Shown in pieces: positions 1 to 8,182 of a DNA stretch of 64,000 bases. The position numbers were made by a program, and so were the translations under genes. The notes under the pieces were generated by a model. That model ran no database searches. It saw only the letters and a program-made list of their open reading frames with translations, and was not told the DNA's origin. Every line of letters begins with the position of its first letter. The stretch's first letter is position 1. Origin of the DNA: an uncultured Collinsella sp. (GTDB taxonomy: Bacteria > Actinomycetota > Coriobacteriia > Coriobacteriales > Coriobacteriaceae); NCBI GenBank assembly GCA_900541045.1, contig UQID01000006.1, positions 1 through 64,000 of the forward strand, written 5' to 3'.

Positions 1-24
1 CTCGGAGATGTGTATAAGAGACAG
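1..24 (+). other. Nextera (Tn5) sequencing adapter remnant
   Basis: Bases 6-24 read AGATGTGTATAAGAGACAG, the 19-base Tn5 mosaic end used in Illumina Nextera libraries, and bases 1-5 (CTCGG) continue into the Nextera read-2 adapter. This is untrimmed library sequence at a contig end, not genomic DNA. Genomic sequence starts at about base 25, and 25-106 holds no recognisable gene. Confidence 0.95.
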
Positions 25-106
25 CCGTAGGAGCAGGAAAGACGGGCCTCATGCGCGAGGACGTTTTCAAAACCAAACCCGGCCCCGGCCGGAGGGACCA
101 CGAGTG

Positions 107-2059
107 CTACAGGTTCTTGACACCCATCGCGCGCATGGCGTTCAGGATGGCGATGATCGCCACGCCCACGTCGCCAAAGACGGCAAGCCACATGTTGGCG
201 ATGCCGAGCGCCGCGAGCACCAGGATCAGCAGCTTAATGCCCAGCGCAAAGATGATGTTCTGCCAAACAATCGTCATGGTCTTGCGCGCCACGCGGATCG
301 CGCGGGAGATGTTGGACGGCTTGTCGTCCATCAGCACCACGTCGGCAGCTTCAATTGCGGCGTCCGAGCCCATGGCGCCCATGGCGATTCCGACGTCGGC
401 GCGCGTGAGCACGGGTGCGTCGTTGATTCCGTCACCGACAAAGGCGAGCTTGCCCTTGCTCGATTCGACTGCCAGCAATGCCTCGACGCGCTCGACCTTA
501 TCGCCTGGCATGAGCTGCGCGTGGAACTCGTCGAGCCCCAGCTGCTTGGCCACAGACGCTGCAACCTCCTCACGGTCGCCCGTGAGCATGACGGTGCGTT
601 TGACGCCGGCAGTGTGCAAGTCGCGAATCGCCTGCTTGGCATCGGCCTTTATGGTGTCGGCAATTACGATATGGCCGGCGTACGTGTCATCGACCAGTAC
701 ATGGAGGATCGTACCGACGACCTCGCAATTGGGGGCGTCGATACCGGCCGCAGCAAGCATCTTGGCATTGCCGACGATGACGCGCTTGCCGTCGATATTC
801 GCCGTCACGCCATGGCCCGCGTCATTGGTGGAGTCGCTTACGCGTTTGGGATCGAGCTCGCCCTGGAAGGCGGTGCGTACCGACTGCGCGATGGGGTGAT
901 CGGAAAACGACTCGGCAAGGGCCGCGACCTCAAGCAGTGACTGCTCGGTATAGCCGGTCTCGGGGTGTACCGCCACGACCGAAAACGTGCCGTTGGTGAG
1001 CGTGCCGGTCTTGTCAAAGACGACGGTATCCACATCGGCGAGCGTCTCGAGGTAGTTGGAGCCCTTGATGAGAACTCCCAGCTTGGACGCGCCGCCGATG
1101 CCACCAAAGAAGCTGAGCGGGACGCTGATCACGAGCGCGCACGGGCAGCTGACGACCAGGAAGGTCAGGCCGCGCAGGATCCAGTCGGACCAGGCGCCGG
1201 TGACCAAGCCGCCGCCGAGCGCGAGTACCGCGGCCGCGCCGGTGACGGCGGGCGTGTAGACGCGGGCGAAGCGCGTGATGAAGTTCTCGGTACGCGCCTT
1301 CTTTTCGCTGGCGTTTTCTACGAGCTCCAGGACGCGCGCGACGGTGGACTCGCCAAATGGCTTGGTGGTGCGCACGTGGATGAGACCCGTCATGTTGATG
1401 CAGCCGCTGATGATATCGTCTCCGGTTTTGGCCGGGCGGGGGACCGACTCGCCGGTAAGGGCGGCGGTATCGAGCTGCGTCTCGCCTTCGACGATGACGC
1501 CGTCGATGGGCACGCGCTCGCCGGGCTTGACGACGATGACGGTGCCGACGGCGATGTCATCGGGAAAGACCTGCTCGAGTGTGCCGTCGAGTTGCTCGAC
1601 GTTGGCATAATCGGGTGCGATGTCCATCATGGCGCTGATCGACTTGCGGCTCTTGCCCACGGCGTATGCCTGGAACAGCTCGCCGACCTGGTAGAACAGC
1701 ATGACAGCGGCGCCTTCGGCCATGTGCGGATCGGTATCGGGGAAGAGCACCATGGCAAACGCGCCGATGGTCGCGACGGCCATGAGGAAGCTTTCGTCGA
1801 AGGCCTTGCCGCGGCGGATGTTGTTGTATGCCTTTTGGAGCACGTCGTAGCCGGCAATTAAAAACGGCACGAGGAACAGCACGAAACTGGCGTAGACGTT
1901 GCCGGGCTCCCCAAATGCGATAGTGAGAGCTCCGAGCTCGTCGAGGGCATAAACAACGGCAAAAATGCCTAGCGCTACCAGGATACGGTTGCGCTTATGC
2001 TCAAGGGACTCTTTCTTCTTACGCTTCTTCTTTTTCTTCTTGGGATCGGCGGTTGCCAT
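107..2059 (-). CDS. cadA: P1B-type zinc/cadmium-translocating ATPase
   Basis: A 650-residue heavy-metal efflux ATPase of the inner membrane. Visible motifs: actuator TGES (about 202-205), the metal-site CPC in a membrane helix (305-307), the phosphorylated Asp of DKTGTLT (349), an SDHPIA nucleotide-domain motif, and GDGINDAP near 550. The FGDVG near the C-terminus fits the P1B-2 (Zn/Cd/Pb) signature. The protein has no N-terminal HMA domain; it begins with a Lys-rich tail, and the metal-binding domain is encoded separately just upstream (2158-2376). It is the last gene of an arsR-HMA-ATPase operon and has its own operator-like palindrome at 2083-2102. Because the regulator has a zinc-type alpha5 site, zinc is the likeliest substrate; this is inference. 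Confidence 0.93.
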   Translation of the reverse strand: MATADPKKKKKKRKKKESLEHKRNRILVALGIFAVVYALDELGALTIAFGEPGNVYASFVLFLVPFLIAGYDVLQKAYNNIRRGKAFDESFLMAVATIGAFAMVLFPDTDPHMAEGAAVMLFYQVGELFQAYAVGKSRKSISAMMDIAPDYANVEQLDGTLEQVFPDDIAVGTVIVVKPGERVPIDGVIVEGETQLDTAALTGESVPRPAKTGDDIISGCINMTGLIHVRTTKPFGESTVARVLELVENASEKKARTENFITRFARVYTPAVTGAAAVLALGGGLVTGAWSDWILRGLTFLVVSCPCALVISVPLSFFGGIGGASKLGVLIKGSNYLETLADVDTVVFDKTGTLTNGTFSVVAVHPETGYTEQSLLEVAALAESFSDHPIAQSVRTAFQGELDPKRVSDSTNDAGHGVTANIDGKRVIVGNAKMLAAAGIDAPNCEVVGTILHVLVDDTYAGHIVIADTIKADAKQAIRDLHTAGVKRTVMLTGDREEVAASVAKQLGLDEFHAQLMPGDKVERVEALLAVESSKGKLAFVGDGINDAPVLTRADVGIAMGAMGSDAAIEAADVVLMDDKPSNISRAIRVARKTMTIVWQNIIFALGIKLLILVLAALGIANMWLAVFGDVGVAIIAILNAMRAMGVKNL

Positions 2060-2082
2060 GATTCAATCCTCCCATTTGAATG

Positions 2083-2102
2083 TATGAACACTCGCTCATA
2101 TA
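2083..2102. promoter_or_regulatory. ArsR/SmtB-type operator before the ATPase
   Basis: The site reads TATGAACACTCGCTCATATA, an imperfect copy of the two palindromes in front of the arsR gene. It lies 24 bases upstream of the ATPase start, so the ATPase probably has a second, metal-controlled promoter inside the operon. Confidence 0.6.
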
Positions 2103-2157
2103 ATTTCGCGAGCAAAGGCCGCGGCAAGCGCGACCTTGCAGGTTGGCGTAATCTGGG

Positions 2158-2376
2158 CTAGAGAATGATCTCGCAGTCCGGCTCGGCGTCGGCGGTAAAC
2201 TCCACGACGCGGTCGAGGACCTCGTCGAACTCGGCGTCATCGGCCTCGAGCGTTAACTTCTGGGTCATAAAGATGACCGAAACGGACTTGACGCCATCGA
2301 GCTTGGCCAGCTCGTCCTGAAGCTTACGCGCGCAGTTGGCGCAGTCGATCTCGTCGAGCTTGAACTGCTTTTTCAT
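2158..2376 (-). CDS. Small HMA-domain metal-binding protein
   Basis: A 72-residue stand-alone heavy-metal-associated domain. The metal loop near residues 10-14 is DCANC; the Asp before the CxxC resembles the zinc-binding HMA of ZntA more than the copper MxCxxC type. It sits between the arsR-type regulator and the ATPase on the same strand, so it probably supplies the metal-binding domain that this ATPase lacks, either as a chaperone or as a detached regulatory domain. The start is preceded by AAGGAA. Confidence 0.85.
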   Translation of the reverse strand: MKKQFKLDEIDCANCARKLQDELAKLDGVKSVSVIFMTQKLTLEADDAEFDEVLDRVVEFTADAEPDCEIIL

Positions 2377-2439
2377 GGTGGGTTCCTTTCCCCGTTTTTG
2401 CGGCTTGGGTGCAGGCCGCGCTGGTACCGTGGTTGGTCG

Positions 2440-2808
2440 CTATTCGCAGATGTGGCTCATGCCTTGGTTGAGCATGGTGTAGACATGGTCGTCGGCAAGC
2501 GAGTAGAGGATGTTGCGCCCGTCGCGTCGGAATTTAACCAGGTGCGACTGCTTGAGCGTGCGCAGCTGGTGCGACACCGCAGACTGCGAGGTCGCGGTCG
2601 CTTCGGCGATGTCGGCCACGCAGAGCTCGCGACCCATGAGGGCATAGAGGATCTTGATACGCGTGGTGTCGCTAAAGACCTTGAACAGGTCGGCAAGGTC
2701 GTACAGCAGCTCCTCGTCGGGAAGGTCCTCGGGCGAGCAAGTGGTGGGGACGTCGGGCACGATGCTGGTGTCGATGCCGGACTTCATTTCATCAGCTTGT
2801 TCGCTCAT
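2440..2808 (-). CDS. ArsR/SmtB-family metal-sensing repressor
   Basis: A 122-residue winged-helix regulator. The segment from SDTTRIKIL to the SQSAVSHQL recognition helix is typical of ArsR/SmtB. The C-terminal helix contains DDHVYTMLNQGMSHICE, whose Asp-x-His and His-x2-Glu spacing matches the alpha5 zinc site of SmtB/CzrA. The CadC-type alpha3 site is incomplete (only one Cys, ELCVAD). It should therefore be a zinc-responsive repressor released from DNA by metal. It is the first gene of the efflux operon, and two exact operator copies lie just upstream. Confidence 0.92.
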   Translation of the reverse strand: MSEQADEMKSGIDTSIVPDVPTTCSPEDLPDEELLYDLADLFKVFSDTTRIKILYALMGRELCVADIAEATATSQSAVSHQLRTLKQSHLVKFRRDGRNILYSLADDHVYTMLNQGMSHICE

Positions 2809-2822
2809 TGCAATATCCTTTC

Positions 2823-2877
2823 ATATGAACATGCGCTCATATAACTTACTTTCGAGTATATGAGCGCATGTTCATAT
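2823..2877. promoter_or_regulatory. Paired ArsR/SmtB operators upstream of the efflux operon
   Basis: Positions 2823-2842 read ATATGAACATGCGCTCATAT, and 2858-2877 are the exact reverse complement of that 20-mer. Each copy is itself an imperfect palindrome of the SmtB/CadC type. The 15-base gap gives a centre-to-centre distance of 35 bases. Together they very probably form the autoregulatory operator of the arsR gene. Confidence 0.85.
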
Positions 2878-2989
2878 GTCAATATAATTCGTGAAATATT
2901 TTGCTATCGAATGCTCCCAAAGGCGGCTAAGGGCATCGGTGGGCGCGAATAAGGCCGCTGATGCCAACGTGGGTACCTTAGCGACGTGC

Positions 2990-3024
2990 AAAAACGGGCC
3001 GATATCCACTTGGTTATCGGCCCG
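2990..3024 (-). terminator. Rho-independent terminator of the exonuclease gene
   Basis: The arms at 2995-3003 and 3016-3024 (CGGGCCGAT and ATCGGCCCG) pair perfectly. On the minus strand they are followed by a run of five T, about 100 bases after the stop codon of the exonuclease gene. Confidence 0.75.
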
Positions 3025-3123
3025 CATTGCGTTGCTTGAGAGGGACGCCTCGGCGTGTCGCTTTTGCGCGGGGCGTTATGGCCCGACGAGTATCGCTCGC
3101 GAATGGCGCCTCTGCTTGGCAAT

Positions 3124-4092
3124 CTACTTGGCAAATAGGTTCTTGAGGTTGAACTCGGCCTGGACGGTACGGAGCATGAGGTCGGTGTCGTCGAGGCCCA
3201 GGTGCTGCTCGTTGGCGTCGGCGGCGAGGGTGCCACGGCGGCGCGCCCAGTTCTCGAGCGCGGCGGGCGCGGACTCGCGGGGGAGCGAGCGCACATCGGC
3301 GTCCAGGCTGCGGCAGATCTGGCGCGAGTCGATGACGATGATCTTACCCGCGCGGCGTGCCTCGGCGTAACCGTCCAAGTGGATCTTGAACCAGCTGTCT
3401 TCAAAGGCGGCGTTGTGCGCCATGTACGGGTACTTCTTCATAAGCTTGAGCAGCTGCTTTTGCAGCTCTTTGTTCTCGCGGAAGGGCATTTTGCCGTCGA
3501 TGTCGTCCCAGGTGATGTGGTGGATATTCGACAACGGCACATCCTCGCCGCGGTAGATATCGGGCAGGCCGCAGTAGTGCGCCTCGGCGTCGTGCGGGAC
3601 GGCGTCGCTGGTGAGGTCCATGATCTCCCAGCCCACGTTGATGATATAGCCGCGCTCGGGTGCGCGGCCGGTGGTCTCGATGTCGATGCCGAGCACCGTG
3701 CCCTGAATGGGCTTGCGGGCGTAGGCGACGCCGAGCGCGTCGCGGTCGCCGCGGATCTCGCGCATGACGGACGCGGCGGTGCGCTTTTGCATCTTGCCGA
3801 TGGCAGCGCAGGTGTCGGCGTCGGACAGGCCGCGCGAAAGCGTCGCGGGCGTCACGTTGCGCAGGCGCGCCTCGCCAATCTGGTCGCACAGGTCGCGGTT
3901 GCGGTCGGCTAGGTCGCGCACGGTGGCAAAGTCGAAGCCGGGGTCGTCCTCGGCGGTAAAGTACTCAGTCTCGAGCACCTTGAGGGCCTCTTCGCCTTTC
4001 TGACGCTCGGATTCCATGGCGCCGTGGTCGCCGTAGATAAACATGGGGATAAACGGCTGGCGCTCGTATTCGAGTGCTTGCGAAACGTTCAT
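3124..4092 (-). CDS. DEDD-family 3'-5' exonuclease
   Basis: A 322-residue protein with a DnaQ-like exonuclease fold in its C-terminal two thirds. The Exo I motif is GIDIETTG, Exo II is probably in the AHNAAFEDSW segment, and a DSRQICRSL stretch follows. The approximately 130-residue N-terminal part is not recognised. The chosen ATG at 4092 has AAGGAG eight bases upstream; an in-frame start 26 codons earlier lacks a ribosome site. The natural substrate is not evident. It is divergent from the metal exporter at 4264. Confidence 0.75.
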   Translation of the reverse strand: MNVSQALEYERQPFIPMFIYGDHGAMESERQKGEEALKVLETEYFTAEDDPGFDFATVRDLADRNRDLCDQIGEARLRNVTPATLSRGLSDADTCAAIGKMQKRTAASVMREIRGDRDALGVAYARKPIQGTVLGIDIETTGRAPERGYIINVGWEIMDLTSDAVPHDAEAHYCGLPDIYRGEDVPLSNIHHITWDDIDGKMPFRENKELQKQLLKLMKKYPYMAHNAAFEDSWFKIHLDGYAEARRAGKIIVIDSRQICRSLDADVRSLPRESAPAALENWARRRGTLAADANEQHLGLDDTDLMLRTVQAEFNLKNLFAK

Positions 4093-4153
4093 ATGCTGCT
4101 CCTTGGACGGGCCGCGTCGCGCGGCTCGGGTTTGTCGAGTTATGGCGAGATGA

Positions 4154-4231
4154 TAGTTTACCATGGGCAACTATTGGCATCACGCCTAGGACAATTACAA
4201 TACCCTAGTTGACCGCTAGGACTTTTACAAT
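4154..4231. promoter_or_regulatory. Candidate metalloregulator sites before the metal exporter
   Basis: Two patterns lie in the divergent gap. First, 4154-4173 is a near-palindrome with arms TAGTT and AACTA around CCATGG. Second, 4185-4231 carries repeated CTAGG/CCTAG half-sites, including a direct repeat (CTAGGAC, then TTACAAT) at 4186 and 4216, 30 bases apart. The layout resembles a repressor-bound metal promoter, but the regulator is not identified. Confidence 0.35.
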
Positions 4232-4263
4232 GCTGCCGAAAGACACGAAAGGTTCCATCCGTC

Positions 4264-5352
4264 ATGGATTTGCTGATTGATATTCTGCTCGACGCCGGCA
4301 AGGACACGCTCTCGCTGGTGCCGTTCTTGTTGGTGACATATCTGGTCCTCGAGACGCTTGAGCATGTTGCGGGCGACCGCGTTAACGGCGCCATTAAGCG
4401 TGCCGGCGCCGCTGGCCCCGTGGTTGGCTCGTTGCTGGGCATGGTGCCGCAGTGCGGCTTTTCGGCCATGGCGGCAACGCTATACGCCGGTCGCGTCGTG
4501 ACGCTGGGCACCCTGGTGGCGGTGTTTCTCTCGACCTCCGACGAGATGCTGCCGCTGCTACTTGCCGAGCAGGTTCCCGTGCAGACTATGGCGATGCTTT
4601 TGGCTTCGAAGGCGCTGATCGCGCTGGTCACGGGCTTTATCGTGGATGCTGCCATTCGCGGCCTGCGTCGCAACGCCCGTGCGCATGTGGCGATTCGCCG
4701 TACCGTGTTGGGAACCGCTGTCAATCCGGCGCACGTTAACTGCGCGCATGACGATCACAGCGGCGGTGACATCATCGACGAGGTGGCCGAGGCTGGCGTG
4801 AGTGCCGATCACATCCATGAGCTGTGCGAGCGCGACCATTGCGGTTGTGATGAAGACGAGGACGAGCACGAACATGGACATGTCCACGATCACGGTCATG
4901 AGGGCGAGCATGAACACCATCATGGCCATGGTCACTCTCACTCACACGAAGGTGCGCCCGTCCTGTCGATTATCCGCAGCGCCATCTCGCATACCGTGCA
5001 GGTATCGGTATTCATTTTCCTAGTGACGCTGATTCTGGTCGCCGTGCTCGAGACCTTTGGCGAATCTGCGATCGAGCAGTTCCTGCGTGGCAACGAGACG
5101 CTCGCCGTCCTGGGTTCGGCGCTTGTCGGCCTGATCCCCAACTGCTCGGCGAGCGTGGTCATTACGCAGCTGTATCTGGAAGGCGCACTGCAACTGGCAC
5201 CGATGCTCGCCGGCACGCTCATTTCCGCCGGCGTGGGCTACCTGGTCCTGTTCCGCACCAACCGCAGCGCTCGCGAAAATGCCGTGTTCCTGGTCATGAT
5301 GTACGTCATCGGCGTGGGCTGGGGCCTCGCCCTATCTGCCTTCGGCCTCTAA
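4264..5352 (+). CDS. ArsP_2-type heavy-metal/manganese exporter with His-rich loop
   Basis: A 362-residue permease with two hydrophobic halves joined by a cytosolic or periplasmic loop (about residues 180-235) full of His, Asp and Glu, with many HEH/HGH repeats. The halves carry related motifs (MVPQCGFSA in the first, LIPNCSASV in the second), which suggests an internal duplication. This matches the putative 10-TM metal exporter family (ArsP_2; often annotated as a putative manganese transporter). The ion cannot be read from sequence. It stands alone, with possible metalloregulator sites upstream. Confidence 0.8.
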   Translation: MDLLIDILLDAGKDTLSLVPFLLVTYLVLETLEHVAGDRVNGAIKRAGAAGPVVGSLLGMVPQCGFSAMAATLYAGRVVTLGTLVAVFLSTSDEMLPLLLAEQVPVQTMAMLLASKALIALVTGFIVDAAIRGLRRNARAHVAIRRTVLGTAVNPAHVNCAHDDHSGGDIIDEVAEAGVSADHIHELCERDHCGCDEDEDEHEHGHVHDHGHEGEHEHHHGHGHSHSHEGAPVLSIIRSAISHTVQVSVFIFLVTLILVAVLETFGESAIEQFLRGNETLAVLGSALVGLIPNCSASVVITQLYLEGALQLAPMLAGTLISAGVGYLVLFRTNRSARENAVFLVMMYVIGVGWGLALSAFGL

Positions 5353-5363
5353 GTAGGCCTAAC

Positions 5364-5438
5364 AAAACGGGCTTCAAAATAGCTATGCACGGCGCCTACA
5401 CAATGCGGCGACGCATGGCATTTTGAAGCCCGTTTTTT
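5364..5438 (+). terminator. Long-loop terminator after the metal exporter
   Basis: Arms of 17 bases at 5364-5380 and 5420-5436 (AACGGGCTTCAAAAT and its complement) flank a 39-base loop and end in a T-run. They follow the exporter stop codon; the A-run on the other side may let it work for both strands. Confidence 0.7.
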
Positions 5439-5519
5439 GTTGAGCCACGGATCCTGAGCGCTCACACCGGTCAGAACAAAAAGGCAAATTTCCGGGCATA
5501 GCCTAAAAATCTGCCTTGG

Positions 5520-6002
5520 TTAGCGCAGCAGCTCGGTGAGGTTGCGCTTAAAGCGGGCGCGGTCTTCGCCGGTGAAGGCTGCCGGCCCGCGGGTGCGACC
5601 GCCAGCGCGGCGCACCTTCTTTTCTTCGTGGCGAATAAACAGCTGCATGTCGATGGTCGCCTTGTCGTACACGCGCCCGCGCACGCCGATGGCGGCGGCA
5701 TCGCGGCCGAGCACCATGCTCGCCAGGCCAATGTCCTGCGTCACGACCACATCGCCCGCCTGCAGACGCTCGACAATGGCAAAGTCGGCGCTATCGGCGC
5801 CCACGCTCACGTCGAGCGTCGTGACCCAAAAGCCGTGTCGTGCGTGCTCGGCATCACGTGGATCGTCGCGGCGAATGTGCCGCTCCAGGTTCTGCGTGCT
5901 GTTGCCGGCAATCACCACGGCGACGCCCGCCCGCCGTGCACAGTCGATCGACTCGCGCGTAACCGGGCAGGCGTCGGCATCAATAAACAGCGTCCGCGGC
6001 AT
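5520..6002 (-). CDS. YaiI/YqxD family protein (DUF188, PIN-like)
   Basis: A 160-residue UPF0178 family protein with FIDADACPV at the N-terminus and VTQDIGLA in the middle, the acidic residues expected of a PIN-like fold. The length is normal for the family. Its function is unknown, although PIN domains are usually ribonucleases. It abuts the preceding DUF308 gene: the stop TAG is immediately followed by this ATG, so the two are co-translated. Confidence 0.88.
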   Translation of the reverse strand: MPRTLFIDADACPVTRESIDCARRAGVAVVIAGNSTQNLERHIRRDDPRDAEHARHGFWVTTLDVSVGADSADFAIVERLQAGDVVVTQDIGLASMVLGRDAAAIGVRGRVYDKATIDMQLFIRHEEKKVRRAGGRTRGPAAFTGEDRARFKRNLTELLR

Positions 6003-6605
6003 CTAGTGCACCAGCTTGCCAAAGCGGATAGCGCGAATAATCAGCGTCACGCCAAACACCAGGAGCGCGGCGCCGCTAAAGATGACGAGCATCTTTGCCG
6101 ACCACAGCGGATAGATAAACACGAACATGCCGGCGATGATGGAGAGCGCGCCGCTCAGGATGGCGAGGGCGCGGTTGGACGAAAGCTCGGACTCCAGAAT
6201 GGACATGACACCTTCGACGATCCAGCCAAAGCCAGCTACGACCACCACGAGCGTGGTGAGCGTCGCGGTCGAGAAGGCCTGATTGCGCAGGATTATGACG
6301 CCGCCCAGGATGATGAGCAGGTTGGAGATGATGCTCGTCACGCGCCAGCCGGCGGGCAGCAGCGGCTCAAAAATGGCGGTGAACAGCCTGACGCCAGCCG
6401 TGATCACAAAGTAGAAGCCCAGGACGGTCGTCAGGAAGACGAGGGACTTGGCGGGCGCAAACAGCAGCGCGATGCCGGCAAGCAGTGCGATGACGCCCGT
6501 GGCGGCGTAGATCCAGCGCACGGCCTTGATTGCCTTGCCTGCCATGCTTTTCTCGTCAAATCCAAACAGATTCGACTGCTGGTCGTCGTTCTTAAAGATG
6601 CCCAT
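6003..6605 (-). CDS. DUF308 (HdeD-like) membrane protein
   Basis: A 200-residue integral membrane protein with about six hydrophobic helices in two related triplets, as in the HdeD/DUF308 family. HdeD is linked to acid stress in Escherichia coli; a role here is unknown. The ATG at 6605 is preceded by AAGGAG, whereas the upstream in-frame ATG has none. It is the first gene of a two-gene unit with the DUF188 gene. Confidence 0.82.
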   Translation of the reverse strand: MGIFKNDDQQSNLFGFDEKSMAGKAIKAVRWIYAATGVIALLAGIALLFAPAKSLVFLTTVLGFYFVITAGVRLFTAIFEPLLPAGWRVTSIISNLLIILGGVIILRNQAFSTATLTTLVVVVAGFGWIVEGVMSILESELSSNRALAILSGALSIIAGMFVFIYPLWSAKMLVIFSGAALLVFGVTLIIRAIRFGKLVH

Positions 6606-6820
6606 GAGGTCTCCTTTCCGCACGGCGTTTGCCGTCATTGTTGTTTTTGCGGCGTATGCCGCAGTTGCTACAACAAGTATCGCCTAAAGGCGCCGGCGTA
6701 TGGGTCGGGGAGGGCGAAGTGTAACCCAAAGGTCCCGATTTGTTCTCGTTGTTCCCCATGTCGCGTTTTTCTATTCAACAGGTGTAGAACATTGCGGCTC
6801 TGTTCGTTATTGCCTGCGTT

Positions 6821-6839
6821 TTAGGTTAGATTTTCCTAA
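6821..6839. promoter_or_regulatory. DtxR/IdeR-type iron box
   Basis: The site reads TTAGGTTAGATTTTCCTAA and matches 15 of 19 positions of the actinobacterial iron box TTAGGTTAGGCTAACCTAA, with both outer arms intact. It ends 28 bases before the nitroreductase start, where a repressor would block transcription. The call is based on the consensus only. Confidence 0.6.
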
Positions 6840-6867
6840 GAACAATTGCCTTGTATTGGGGGTCTCT

Positions 6868-7539
6868 ATGAACGAAGCTGTTCCCGCGGCGCCGTCGAGC
6901 GTGGAGTCGATGGCAAAGCAAGGTTGCGAAAAGCTCGGTCTGGAATCGTTTGACGCGCTGGTTCGTCGCGCCCGCACATGCCGCCGTTTTGACGAGTCCA
7001 TGCGCGTGCCGCGCGAGTTTTTGCTTGAGCTGGCAGAGCTGGCGCACCTGGCTCCCTGCGGCGCCAACGCTCAGCGCCTACGCTTTCATGTGGTGAGCGA
7101 CGCCGAGGAGTGTTCGAGCTTATTTGAAAAGCTCACATGGGCTGGTGCGCTCAAGGATTGGTCGGGTCCTGTCGAGGGCGAGCGCCCGACCGGCTATATC
7201 GCGATCCTTGCAGAGCGTCCCGCTCCGGGCAAGCCTGCCGCGCCAATCACCGAGGCAGACACTGGTATCGCCGCGCAGACGATGATGCTCGCCGCCCGCA
7301 GCGCTACGCCCGAGGTGGCGGCGTGCATGTTCAAGGCTTTTCCGCCTCGTGCGATTGATGTCATGGGACTTGACGGCGACAAGTACGAGGTCAAGCTGAT
7401 CATGGTCTTTGGCGTTCCCGCCGAGACACAGGTGATCGATGCAATTGATTCCAACCCCGACGGCTCTATTAATTACTGGCGTGATGAGGCACAGGTACAC
7501 CACGTACCCAAGCGCCCGCTTGCCGACGTGCTGGTGTAG
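6868..7539 (+). CDS. Nitroreductase family protein
   Basis: A 223-residue FMN-dependent oxidoreductase. Early residues RRARTCRRFDES and LAPCGANAQRLRFHVV fit the FMN-binding start of nitroreductases, and GIAAQTMMLAA is the typical mid-domain motif. The C-terminal HVPKRPLADVLV resembles nitroreductases of gut anaerobes. The start at 6868 follows GGGGG; an extension of 56 codons to 6700 has no family similarity and would run through the iron box. Iron or redox control is suggested by that box. Confidence 0.85.
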   Translation: MNEAVPAAPSSVESMAKQGCEKLGLESFDALVRRARTCRRFDESMRVPREFLLELAELAHLAPCGANAQRLRFHVVSDAEECSSLFEKLTWAGALKDWSGPVEGERPTGYIAILAERPAPGKPAAPITEADTGIAAQTMMLAARSATPEVAACMFKAFPPRAIDVMGLDGDKYEVKLIMVFGVPAETQVIDAIDSNPDGSINYWRDEAQVHHVPKRPLADVLV

Positions 7540-7567
7540 CTGCGTCGTCGCGGCGCGATCCGGCGGC

Positions 7568-7608
7568 AAAACCACCACAAAGGTGCCTGGCCCCTTTGTG
7601 GTGCTGCG
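7568..7608. repeat. Family A palindromic repeat (copy 1)
   Basis: A 36-base palindromic core with arms CACCACAAAGG and CCTTTGTGGTG around GTGCCTGGC, between the nitroreductase and the first histidine phosphatase. Five more copies are at 25096, 26056, 28097, 39054 and 39773. Confidence 0.85.
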
Positions 7609-7620
7609 AGGGGAGGGCAT

Positions 7621-8163
7621 GTGGCCGATCTGTATTTGGTACGGCATGGGCAGACCGAGCTCAACGTGCGGAACATTTTGCAGGGCTGGCACGATTCGCC
7701 GCTTACGGTGCGCGGGCGCGAGCAGGCACTGGCGACGCGCGCGGCGTTTGAGGCGCGCGGCATCTCCTTTGACCATGCGTATTCGTCTCCGTTGGGTCGG
7801 GCACGGTGTACGGCAGAGCTGATCGTTGGCGAGGGCCGTTCCATAGAGCTGGTCGATGACCTGCGCGAGTGGCATTTGGGATCGTTGGAGGGCACATCAA
7901 ACCGCGAGATGCCGGCGCAACCCTGGGGCGATTATCCGGTCGCCTTTGGTGGCGAGTCGGAAAGTGAGCTTCGCGCACGTATGGTCGCGGCGCTGTCTCG
8001 TATTATGGCCCGGCCTCGGCACGACTGCGTGCTGGCCGTTTCCCACGGCTCAGCCTGCCAGGAGTTTCTTGAGTATGTGGCCGGCGGGGGAGAACAGCTC
8101 GACAACGGCGCCGTGCTTCATTTTAGCTATTGTGATGGGGCGTTTTCGCTCCTTGATTGGTAA
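7621..8163 (+). CDS. Histidine phosphatase (phosphoglycerate mutase-like), copy 1
   Basis: A 180-residue enzyme of the histidine phosphatase superfamily. The phosphate-accepting His is in LVRHGQTELN at the N-terminus, the second Arg is near SSPLGRARCTAEL, and the second catalytic His is in VSHGSACQEF. It starts with GTG at 7621 behind a strong AGGGGAGGG; an ATG two bases earlier is out of frame. The paralogue 19 bases downstream is probably in the same operon. The substrate is unknown; length and motifs suggest a small phosphatase rather than a glycolytic mutase. Confidence 0.87.
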   Translation: MADLYLVRHGQTELNVRNILQGWHDSPLTVRGREQALATRAAFEARGISFDHAYSSPLGRARCTAELIVGEGRSIELVDDLREWHLGSLEGTSNREMPAQPWGDYPVAFGGESESELRARMVAALSRIMARPRHDCVLAVSHGSACQEFLEYVAGGGEQLDNGAVLHFSYCDGAFSLLDW

Positions 8164-8182
8164 CGAGCGAAAGGACCCCCCT

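Noticed and set aside
2891..3404. Frames on both strands between arsR and the exonuclease
   Set aside because: They overlap the exonuclease coding region or its terminator and have no domain content.
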